The notes beneath the pieces are model-generated. The model was not told the origin of the DNA, did not search any database, and saw only the letters and a program-made list of their open reading frames with translations. Of a DNA stretch of 64,000 nt, positions 1 through 10,422 are shown one piece after another. The stretch's first letter is position 1; each line of letters begins with the position of its first letter. Both the position numbers and the translations under genes were made by a program. This DNA is from Parus major (Eukaryota > Chordata > Aves > Passeriformes > Paridae), in the NCBI RefSeq assembly GCF_001522545.3, contig NC_031769.1, positions 70,112,640-70,176,639 of the forward strand. The letters are read 5' to 3'.

Positions 1-408
1 TCCTCATATTTAACATTTCACTGATGCTAGAATTACACTGATGATGGCATATCTATCCGTTAGCCTACAAGTTTCATCATTAGTTTTGTGCTCAGATAAT
101 TCTGTTTATATCAGGAAACTTGTGACCATGGCAGAAGAGAATAAGAAGTAAGGTTTCTACAGTACACTACCAGTTTATCTGGACAATTTAGCTTAATCTA
201 AACATACAAGTGGCCTAGAAAGTTTCCAGAGAAAACAATGTGATCACGCTGGGAGCAGCACCTCTGGATGTGTATAGGGTAAAAATTTTGTTCTGGCAAA
301 GGCAAAACACAAAGGTTCATTTATCAGATCATTTTATATCTAGATTTAGTGATCACATAACTGGAGTTCTTAATGCTGATGGAAAACTAGAAAAGGTTGC
401 ACACAGAC
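1..408. other. AT-rich DNA, no gene seen
   Basis: No repeat family, splice-flanked exon or RNA gene is recognisable before the microsatellite. Short open frames here have no coding character. Confidence 0.6.
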
Positions 409-461
<53 letters not shown>

Positions 462-474
462 TGTGTGTGTGTGT
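409..474. repeat. (TA)n(GT)n dinucleotide microsatellite
   Basis: A short alternating AT run leads into about 27 GT units. One TA interruption lies near 455. The run gives a false open frame of alternating Cys and Val. The long, nearly pure tract suggests the locus is polymorphic in length. Confidence 0.97.
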
Positions 475-1808
475 AATTTTATATGGATTTCTTTTTAGAC
501 AAAGTGCCTTGTTTATAAGTACACAAAATAATGGTCAGTTTTGGAAAATAAAAAAATAAGCGAAAAGCTCTGAGTGAAATATGTTATTCATTATGTTTCT
601 GGGTCCATTATTCTGCCAAATAGAGTGTTTTCTATCAATTATTTTTATTTACAGTGACACCTTTTCTTCTAAGAAAAGCTGGCTCTGTATTTAAAAAAGT
701 TTCAATAACTTTAATTACATTCAAATTATTCCTGGAAATGTTGTAGTGGTAAATATGGCACTGTAGAACTGATCTTTGGAATACAATGCATAGTTTGAAA
801 GTTTCCTCCCTGTACAAACCTCAGAGAGAGTTCTTTTAAACAGCTCTGAAAACAACATTGCCATTTTTTTCAAAAGAACCCTATATTTAGACTACATTGG
901 TTCCAAATTATCTGTATATTCATGTTAGCACATATCATTTGTGTATTGTTGTTTCACACAACCCCGGTGTCTATGCCAAACCCAAAACACAGAGGTGTGT
1001 GCCAAACCTTTCACCATTTCCAGATCCATTATTTTGATACAATATTCTAAAAGAAAGGTCTCCAGCTACAGGTTGCTTCTCTCACTGAGGAAAGTGTTTG
1101 CATTTTGGGTTGCTACGTCTTGAGCAGGCAGTCCATATGGTGCTAAATCCTGTAAACTAACTATAACTAGGTATAAAATTCATAGGGAAAAATGTAATTT
1201 ATCTATCACAAGTGCACAGCTGGTGTCTGCTTCTAAGTAGTCGTTTCCTAATCTGATACCAACCTGTTCACAGCCCTGGTATGTTATTGAGCTATAAAAT
1301 CAATAACAAATACCATGCATGATTCCCTGAGAGATTAACTATTTATTCCAGCTGTGAAGAACAAACGAAGGTTAAAGCAAAGTAGCTGCTTTAAGAAAGG
1401 TTTTCATGGAACGAAACAAAGTCTTTTATAGATTAATTGATATTAACTGCAATAACAACGTAGAATGGCTTGCTTGCTTTAATTATGTTTGTTTCTTAAA
1501 GCAACTGACTTTCAAGCTCAGATTTACATGCAGTTTACTCTCCCTGTGCTCCCAAAAGTGCTTGATTTGTGATTTACATCTCTTCTTTCCCCCAAAATGT
1601 TTCACAGTTTCTTTGCTCTTTTCTTTAATTGCAACTAACATCTCAGGGAGAGTTGCCTGGGGCATATTGTGCAGAAACACCGAAAGCCGCAATGGTAAAA
1701 AGATACAGTGAGCGAAATTGTCATGCCCTTTCTTCCTGGCTCACAGCTGTAAAAGCTGTGGATGTTTTAATGTGTGCATGTGCAATGGGAAGGAAGTGAG
1801 AGATCAGA
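475..1808. other. AT-rich DNA, no gene seen
   Basis: I recognise no interspersed repeat or exon. Open frames near 1406-1711 (plus) and 1483-1692 (minus) overlap on opposite strands and show no protein family features. Confidence 0.55.
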
Positions 1809-1999
1809 GTCGTGGTGAGCAGCAGCAGGGGTGAGAAATGAGTGGGAAGGAGAGAACGGGGGGAGCGAGCTGGCTGGGCAGAGGGGCACGGGGCAGGCGA
1901 GCCCCAGGGACCTGGAGGGCACCGGGGGAGACAGAGAGATGCAGCCTGGAAGTGTTTCTTGCCGGCCTGCCCCTGAAAAGGGGAGCGGGAATGAGAGGA
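1809..1999. other. Short CpG-rich block
   Basis: About 190 bases are clearly richer in G+C than the flanks and hold about eight CpG dinucleotides, while the surrounding kilobases have very few. The block is purine-rich on the plus strand. It could be a small CpG island, a first-exon or promoter remnant, or the GC-rich core of a decayed LTR like those at 23.0 and 38.3 kb. I found no LTR ends around it. The short open frames inside are probably by-products of the low stop-codon density in GC-rich DNA. Confidence 0.5.
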
Positions 2000-2504
2000 A
2001 ATGCAAGATTTTGCAGTATTCCTAGGGAATGACTGCTGGCAGCATCTAAAAGCCTAAATTTTTAAGCAAAATACAGCTCTTAGCCTTAGATGTGGTAGAA
2101 CCAAACTGAAAGCAGTGATTCCAAAGGGGGAAGCAGCACCTTTTGAGTCAAATCCTTTGCTGTTTTATGTGCAAAGATATCTGATATAATCTTGCCTGCC
2201 TTTCACTTAATGGCCGTAAAAAAAGATGCTAGTACCATTTTAATAAACATTCCTTCTGTGATCCTTAGATTTTTTCCAACCCTCTATATGACCGTGCTTA
2301 GCCCCGTGTACCTGCTGCTCCACCTCCTTTATGTCTGAGCTGGTTGCAATTCATTTTTTCACATTGTATGAAGTTTGGAAAGGACTTTACAATAGAAGAC
2401 ACTTGGGGTGAGTTTACTTTAGCCTAATTCCATCAACTGCTGCTCCTTGTTTTGCCAAAACAAGATCAGAATTTGACCTCAAAACACCCCAGTGAGAGCA
2501 GTAT

Positions 2505-2637
2505 TTTTTATACTTATTTTGTAAAAGGATAAATTGAAACGCTGGGTTTAAGTGCCTTGCCTAAGGGCATGAAGCTTCTCAGTGCCATTGCAGAAACTTG
2601 AATGCATGAATCCAGATGCCAGTGTCCTTGCCTTAAA
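2505..2637 (+). repeat. MIR-like (CORE-SINE) relic
   Basis: The order of motifs follows the 3' half of MIR. There is a diverged 'ttttacagatgaggaaactgag' region, then 'ttaagtgccttgcctaagg' matching the MIR phrase 'ttaagtgacttgcccaagg', then a diverged 'gcagagctgggatttgaa' region. MIR-type SINEs predate the amniote radiation, so this would be a very old insertion. The match is by eye only. Confidence 0.55.
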
Positions 2638-2639
2638 TG

Positions 2640-5600
2640 ACAGATGAACTCTGCAATCAGGATTGTGCTCAGGAAAAAAATCTACTAACGCCCATAGACT
2701 TATAAAGCCAATTTAAGCCAGGGAAGAGTCAGGTCTCTGCCTACTTTCCATGAGCAGAAAAGCAGTGCTGAACTGCTTTTTTTCCTGCAGGTGTGACATT
2801 TGCACATCAGATAGGGAAAATCCTCTTTGGAGATGTAAGTTCTGCAGGTTTGGTGATTGTCCTGTGACAGAAAGCAAACTTTTCCCCTCTTACCTCTGAA
2901 GAATACAGTTTAAAAAAACCAAAAAAAGCAAAGGGAAAAGAGAATTCCCAAAGAAAAATATGTGCCAAGTTTAATTTCATAATTTTCTTGTTTTGCTCTA
3001 TTTGTAATTTAATGCTTTAATTATAAAGGTTTATTATAACATTTTAATTGTTTATTCATCGATCTGAGACACTCCACTGGAATTCCTTCACTGGGATCAT
3101 TGCAGCAAAATTACAACACACAGGAGACAGATCAAGCTTGTAGCACTGGCAGTCTCGTGGGTGCTAAAATATCTTCAAAGTCAACACATTTGCTGATGGG
3201 CAATAAGAGACAAGACAAAAAGTAACTTCTTCAGTCCTCTGCTATTTTTAGTGCCTCTGTGGTTATCTGTACACTTTCTTCGTGTAGTCTGCCTTATCAG
3301 TCGTGAAGATAACTGATCTTAGCTCCAGCCTTGGTGGCATTATCTCAGGCTGTCATAAGAATACTGTGAGCTCTGGAATGCTGCATGACCATTGTCAATG
3401 ATGGTCAGCAGAGACAGCACAATGAGGGTATTGCCATGTCTTTTACCCTGCTTATTCCCTTTTCAGATGTAATGTCAGAAGTCTGATGCACTTTAAAGAT
3501 TATACTGGATTTTTTGCCTTTTTGCAGTAAGAAATTTGATGCAGCAGATACTGAGAAGAGCTAACAAAGGAATTATTTGATGTTCCTTTTAAGCTTGTGG
3601 AAAGTCTGCTCTCAGACTGTAAATTCCTGGAATTTATTATTCACAATTATTCACTGTATTTTGTTTTGGCAAATCTTTTTAACTCTGTTTTGATCACGCG
3701 CAGTCTTCCATGAATAATCATCATTTCAGACTGGAGCTGTTGTGATAGGTCAAAAGAGAAATATGGCACTGTCACGTTTGTGACTGCAAATGGAGGAAAC
3801 CACTTCTAGTGCAGCATTTTCAAATGTGGATATAAAATTTGGCACCTGTAAATATTCATGTACATACACTTGCAACTATGCTCTGGGCTTGATCCAAAGC
3901 CACTAGAGGTAACAGAAAGAATGAATATTCATGCTGGAAAACTTAATTCCTAGATGGTTTGCTAAAAGCTAATGTAAAGAGAAAGCAATGTAGATAAAAA
4001 TGCATTAATGTCACTAAATGTTGACAGGAAGAAAGTCCTACTTATTACATTCTGATTCTGGTGGGGTGTTTTTGCTTATGTGTCAATGAAATAGAACACA
4101 TTCACACAAATATGATTAGAGTCTTACTTTTAGGACTTCCTTTCTAAATCACGGAAGCTTTGCTCCTTAACAAAGAGAAGTTAGGAAAAATCAAGAATTC
4201 CAAAATATGTGAATCTGGGCTGGCAGAAAGGAAGTTTTTTTTTTTTTCTTTTTGTGTGTATAACAGAAAACTGAAAATGTTGGAAAGTGTTATTTGATTT
4301 ATTACACTTTCCCACAAACCTCTATGCATAATACAAGCAGGAGTTAGCAGCTTCATGTGGGTAGTGATGCTTTCATTTTCTCTTCAAACATGCACCTAAT
4401 CTCCCACATATGTGAAATTATGTACATTTCAGTCCTCCAAACTGAGCAACTGAGCAGAGCAACACAACCAAAGAAGAGTACATCTGACAGGTTTGGGTCA
4501 GCTGTTACTATTTTGTTGATTTTTAATTTTTTTTTTACTCTAACAGAGAGGTCAAAATATAATTTTAAGAGTTAAATTCTCTTGGATGAGCCTGATTGGG
4601 CAAATTCTAGAATGCTGATATTTCTCTCTAAGGCAGAGGCTGAATTTGGAAGATGTACTCATTTGATTCTGGCATTGGTTTTGCTTGACTTCTGTTCATC
4701 TGATGGCAAGTAATCATCTTCATGCAGCACTGCTAAGGCACAGCCTTTAGGTTCCAGCATCACAAGCTACCTGGAGGTCAAGTTCTGTTCCTTCATGAGA
4801 AATGAGGTGCCAGGATAGAATATCACTTGTACTGTGCAGAAATCTATCACTCCTGTGACCAGATAATAAACAGATTTGGTGCTTATAGTACTATACATCC
4901 TTGTAATTTGCACAATATCAAGCTAAATGAAGTGGTTCCCATGCTTACATCTGCATGTCTAGCAAAACATGACCATGTACAGTCAGGAGAATCTTTCATT
5001 TTGTAGTTCAAGTACATGGGCTCTATTGTCAGCTGGCATAAATGTCCCACTGCCACTTACAAAGAGCAGTGTTGTCTTGGACTGAGCTCTTCTTTCTTTA
5101 TAGGCTGTTTAAAGGAAGACAAAAAGTAACAGGACATCATTTCAAATACTTTCACCAAAATTACAGTTCTTAATGGTATGCTTCTGTGTACAAGAGAGAG
5201 TTTGCCTGATGTAAAAGAAGAGACTGAACACCAAATTCATCCAACAATTCTATTGCAAAGGTGAACAAGATCCTGCTGTAAGGGAAGGAAGCACCTTTGA
5301 ATGAGGATGAAGATGTAAATATATGAAACTCATTCTCCTGCCCAAGGGCTAGTTTGTACCCAGCACAGAGTATTCATAGTCTATAAGTCAGACTTGATAA
5401 CTCTGAGCTCTCTACATGATCTTCCCTGTTTCAACTTCCAGACATGTAGAATAATGCCCAAATGTTGCCACAGAATTAGATGCTTGCAATTAGACAGTGA
5501 CAGTAGCTTCTGCAATTTTGGAGCAGTCTCCTCATTTGCATTCCAACTGTAGGGCTCTGGAAGTGTTTAGAGAAGAAAGCACATTTTTTTTCTTTCCTTG

Positions 5601-8600
5601 TCACTGCCTCTACCGCTAGCTTTGTAAACTGTGTGACAGCACATTTTTTAGAATATTTTGGTAGCTTCCCTTCCCCCAGGTGTTGTTTTGCCTCGACAAA
5701 TCTGAAGGTTAGCACTGGGCAGGTGTGAAGCTGCAAGGGGAATAATTGCTGCAACTGACAGTGAGGAAAGCAGCTCTTCTGTATGGATACTGATTCGAAA
5801 GAAGCGTTTTATATGAACCATGGACAATTGCAATGAACTCTAAATAATGTGAAATGGATTTTTGATTTTCCCAAACTCCTTGTAGTTTGACATGAGAGGA
5901 AGAGCTACCTGCTACTCCCAGTCTTCTGTCTAGTTCAGAAATTCCTTTCATTGCAAATTGGGACATAAAGTTGAAAATTCTCTCAATCTGACATTTCCAA
6001 ATAGTTTCATTTCAGAAATACCTCAGTAGTCCCATGACTTATTTAATTTAGTTAAGAGTAGAGAGTTTCTTTTTGACTTGATTTGACTTTTATAAAACCA
6101 CCTATGGATAATGGGGTTTATTTCAGGTGTGATAAAGGTTCATAAAATCAAAACCCAAACCAGTGGGTTAGACAAGGTTATTTGACCTTGTCAAAATGAA
6201 TTATTTCAAAAATCTCCTGTAAAAAAATATCTGTATATTCCAGACAATGTTTGAGGCACTTGAATCAACATTCTTGAGTGTTATACCCTTTTATCTGTAA
6301 AAAGAGTAGATGAGCTTTAAAAAAACCTGAAGTGACAAACAGTGGCTGTAAAATATTTTCAGAAGGCCTAGGAGATACAGTATGTCAAAATGCAATATCA
6401 CTGAATCTGGTGAAAATTTTGTCAATTACTATAACATGACTGATGTTCTACCCTGTGCTTATGAAAATTCAACATTATCTACTTATCCAGAAAACAGCAT
6501 CTATATGTACATATCAGCTGAGGGTGTTGTACATCCTGAAGTGCATCAGCTGAGATTGTGAATATTGCAGTCCAAATGCATAAACTAAGCTTTATTATTC
6601 ATATTTTTATCATGATAAAATATAAACTAAGTCTGATGAGTAATGCCCCTTTATGGCTTCTGTGGATGCACAGTGGGTGTATCAGAATGACATGCTGATT
6701 TTATTTGGATTTCTGCCCTTTTGTCCACAGGACTTCAGATTTGGCATTGTTTGCCTTTGCTGCAAAGTTCATTTCTGTTTCAGCATCTGTTCATGGGCAG
6801 GAGTCTGCTCCTGGTTTTTTTATGATACATCTATTGTTGTTTCACCACTCTACATGTGTATTTGCTGCTTCTGCTTGCCTTCTGCAACAGCTATACTCCT
6901 TCTCATGTCTGCTCCACCAGACATACTTGCATGTAGCCAGGCCTCTGCCTCGAGCATTTCATTTGTTCTAGTAAGGAATGGTCTTCATTTTCATTCTAAA
7001 TTAATTTCCTTTTTACACAGATCTGTTGTGATAATCCTACCTTTTCTACTGTACTGTATTTAAATTACAAATGCAGAAACAAGACAATGAGGAAAGAAGG
7101 AAGGCCAAAACCAATAAAATAAATTGATTTCCTAGCATTTTAAGATTTTTTTTCAATCTGCTTCTGGTGAAAGGTAGATGTGGGGGAAGTTTTTTGTGTC
7201 CTATTTAATGTCAAGTCATTTGGTATTTATAAGTATTTGTAAAGCCTCTCACAAGGTTTAAGCTGCATCAAAAATCCTACTGATATTATTAGGAAACACG
7301 TAATCAAATCTTTGCACAAATATTTGAAAATAAAAAGAAAATATATATTCTTAATTGTATTTTTTCCTTTTTTTACTCTTTTTGAGTTTTTTTTTTTTTG
7401 TCTGTTATAAGAAATTATGTCCTACAACTTCAAGATCAATATCACAGAATTAAAAGTTTTTCTGTAACAAACTTTCTCTTAACTGCTCACAAGAAACTTT
7501 TAAGTCTTTTCAGAATACTTTCTCCAGGATTTTTATTTTTTTTTCTAGAGAAGCTATTTGTAATTGCAAGGTGAAGTGATGTTGAACAGGTAAGGTTTTC
7601 ATGCAGCACCAGATGCTTCAAATGCTCATGTGACTTCAAGTGCATCTGAGGTTTGCTCCAAGAGATGATGGAAGTGCACCAACCATGTTTTTCCTCTAAA
7701 TAGCCCCTGCCCACAAAGGAAACTACTTGATACAACAAATCAGTCTGAGAGATCACACTGTAATCCAAAGAAATAGCCTCCTGGGCTGAAAGCTACTTAG
7801 TCATGTAAAGGATGATGTTCAGATAAATAACTATCATCTACTGACACTACTTGCATTAAAATGCTAGAATGTTGTGGCTGCATCTATATTAGTAAACTGT
7901 ATAGTGCTAGGGCTTCTTTTCTTGCTCCCATGTTAGCTGGCACCCCTTCCCATTGCTAAGTTCTCTTATCTGCAAGGCACTCTGCTAATAATTAAACTAC
8001 CAACTGGAGACAAGTGGAGAACAAGTCCTTGTTCTCTGCTGGCTCCCAGATTTTGCCCAAAAAGTTTTTTGGGAAAGGCTTCATTTGCTGGGCCAAATCT
8101 ACACTAATGACTGTTCAATTATGAAAAGAATATAAGCAATGCAATCCCTATGAGCATCACTTAGTTTATTAGAATATATGTTCCTTATAATTATATGCTA
8201 AAATAAAAGATCTGTTTTCAGGGAAATGTTTCTTAGCATAAGCTCTCTATTCCAAGAGTCACCTTTTAAAGTCACCTTCCCTTTTATATGTTGTCTGCAG
8301 AGAGCAAATAGCAATAAGTTCACATGAAGAACATTGTACTTATTATTCCCGATGTTATATGAAATGTGCAATTTTACCCATGCATCTTCAGAGGCTTCTG
8401 AAAAAGAAAAGCAGTCCGAAGTCTGCTGGGAATATGCTAATTAAGAAATGTGATTGAAATGTTAATGAAGATATTCTAAGGCTGACAAAGGAAGATGTCT
8501 TAATATTCTGCAGGACCATGAGGTCTTTCATTGCCCAGTCACAGCAGAGAAAAATCAAAAGAAATTGAAACAGGAGTAGACCCTGCCCATTATTGGCTGA

Positions 8601-8890
8601 GTCTGCCCTCTGTCTCTAATATTTGCAGTCAACAATGGCAGAAAGCTAAAGCAGAGCTCTGGTAGTTCTCCTGAGCATGCCAGATCAGAGACAAACTTTT
8701 GAGGCTAATTAGCAAACCTCAAACTTGTAACAATGAATCGTTAGCAACAGTCTTAGAAATTTATTTTTCTTTTAAGTAGTTTGTATCTTTGTTCTGTTAG
8801 TGCAGATCTCTGTTTTAAGTAAACATGCCATTTAAATCTTGCCTAGGAATAACACGCATAACCTGACAAAACATTGCATTTTTTAAAAAC
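2640..8890. other. AT-rich DNA, no gene seen
   Basis: The stretch holds poly-T runs (for example near 7389-7399) and a hairpin at 6171-6192. A slightly less AT-rich part at about 8390-8720 contains homeodomain-like TAATTA cores. No exon with good splice sites, no RNA gene and no transposable element is recognised. Open frames such as 6653-7063 (plus) translate to Phe, Leu and Cys-rich strings typical of T-rich DNA. Confidence 0.5.
6171..6192. repeat. Perfect 8-bp inverted repeat
   Basis: Arms GACAAGGT and ACCTTGTC flank a 6-base loop. The core reads AGGTTA-TT-TGACCT, an inverted pair of nuclear-receptor half-site-like hexamers spaced by two bases. One half matches AGGTCA exactly and the other has one mismatch. 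A functional role is not shown. Confidence 0.6.
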
Positions 8891-9299
8891 AAAATCACAG
8901 AAACACAGTCACAATGGGTAAAGCTGGAAGGCACCACGGCAGATGACCTGGTCCTACCTCCATGCTCAACCAGGGTCATCCTAGTACTCATCACACAAGA
9001 TTGTGTTCAGGTAGTTCTTGAATATCTCCTGTGAGAGAGACTCCACAACCTCCCTGGGCAATCTGTTCAGTGCTCAGTCACCCATACAGTGAAGCTCTGC
9101 CCCACATTCAGGTGGAACTTCCTGTGTATCAGTTTCTGCACATCTGTCTCTTGTCTCTTGTCCTACTGCTTGGCACCTGGATGCATCCTGTTGACACCTT
9201 CCCTTCAGTCACTTACAGACATGGATGAGGTCCTCTCTCAGTTGTCTCTGGGACTGAACAAACCCAGTTCCCTCAGTCTTCCCTTGTAAGTGAGGTGCT

Positions 9300-9990
9300 C
9301 CAGTCCCCTAATCATCTTTGTGACCCTCTGCTGGACCTGCTCCAGGAGCTCCCTGTCTCTCATATACTGAGGAGCCCAGAACTGGACACAGCACTCCAGA
9401 TGCGCCTCACCAGGGCTGAGCAGAGGGGCAGAGTCACCTCCCTTGACCTGCTGGCAACAATGCTCTTCCTAATGCACCCCAGGATACCTTTGGCCTTCTT
9501 GGCCACAAGGACACATTGCTGATTCATGGACAGCTTGTTGTCCACCAGGAACCACCACCCCAGGTTCTTCTCTGCTTTCCAGCAGGTCATTCCCCAGCCT
9601 GTGCTGGTCCATGGGGTTATTTGTCACCAGATACAGGACTCTGCATTTTCCTATGCTGAATTTCAGAAGATTCCCCTCTGCCCATCTCTCCAACCTATTG
9701 AAGTTGTTCTGAGGGGCTGCACAGCCCTCTGGGGTATTGGCCACCCCTTCCAGCTTTGTGCCAGCAGTGAACTTGCTGAGGAGGACTCTGTCCCTTCGTC
9801 CAAGTCATTGATGAATACTTTAAACAAAGTATTAAATCTTGGGGAACACCTCTAAGGACAGGTCTCCAAGAAGACCCAGTGAGACTGATTATGTCTCTCT
9901 GCGATCTGCTGTTCAGCCAGTTCTCAATTCAATTTTCTGTCCATTCATCCAGTCCACATTTCCTGATTTGCCTATGAGGATGCTATGAGA
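9300..9990 (-). pseudogene. CR1 reverse-transcriptase C-terminal remnant
   Basis: Two overlapping minus-strand frames share one ancestral reading. Frame 9469-9744 carries the N-terminal part (motifs NRLERWAEGNLLKF and GKCRVLYL). Frame 9360-9590 carries the following part (motifs [20 protein letters not shown] and [10 protein letters not shown]). These are typical of the C-terminal end of CR1 ORF2, downstream of the catalytic palm. A frameshift near 9560 separates them. The catalytic YADD-containing region is absent, removed by the internal deletion. This is not a functional gene. Confidence 0.9.
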
Positions 9991-10009
9991 GACAAGTGAC
10001 ATTCAAGGA

Positions 10010-10422
10010 AATGATCCTTGAATACCAACCAGTCTCTTGGACCACTCTTCCCTGCAGGACCTCTTCTCGTGGGATTGTTCCCAGATGATCCCCTAAGAGG
10101 CTAAAGTTAACTCTCCTTTGGTCCATGGTAACAATCTTACTTCCTGTTCTGCATCCTCTTCCTCCAATTCTGAGCTCCACGATCAGTCACTACAGACAAG
10201 GCTGCCCCAAACTTTCACATCCCCAACAAGGCCTTACCTGTTAGTATAAGGCTGGTCCTTGTGGGACCCTCCTCCACCCATGTCAGAATGTCATCAATGC
10301 CTTCCAGGAACCTCCTGGAGTGTTTGTGCTTCACTGTCTCACTTCTCCAGCAAGTGCCAGGGTATTAAAGTCACCCACAAGAACCAGTGACTATGACTTT
10401 GAGACTGCTTCAAGTTGCCTGG
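10010..10422 (-). pseudogene. CR1 endonuclease-region remnant
   Basis: The plus-strand text at 10010-10422 matches, in reverse, the CR1 segment between the endonuclease domain and the reverse transcriptase. Recognisable phrases include 'ccttgaataccaaccag', 'aaggctgcccc', 'ccaggaacctcctgga' and 'acccacaagaaccag'. It directly abuts the reverse-transcriptase C-terminal part because of the deletion. No long frame survives. Confidence 0.8.

Larger units (their letters stand above)
8891..10422 (-). mobile_element. CR1 LINE, 5'-truncated and internally deleted
   Basis: Read on the minus strand, this is a chicken-repeat-1 non-LTR retrotransposon. The plus strand starts with the reversed CR1 3' end (8891 on, 'aatcacagaaacacag'). 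It then runs through the 3' UTR-proximal region, the C-terminal part of the reverse-transcriptase frame (about 9300-9990) and, after a jump at about 9991-10010, endonuclease-region sequence to about 10422. Compared with the usual CR1 order, roughly a kilobase of the reverse-transcriptase core is missing at the jump. The 5' end is truncated, as is normal for CR1. Frameshifts and stops show the copy is dead. CR1 copies are the main LINEs of birds. Confidence 0.95.

Noticed and set aside
240..476. Frame ending in alternating Cys-Val
   Set aside because: The tail is a translation of the GT microsatellite.
6653..7063. 136-codon plus-strand frame resembling a membrane protein
   Set aside because: The hydrophobic residues come from T-rich codons. 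No family is recognised, a second frame overlaps, and there is no exon context.
9526..9855. 109-codon plus-strand open frame
   Set aside because: It is antisense to the CR1 reverse-transcriptase remnant.
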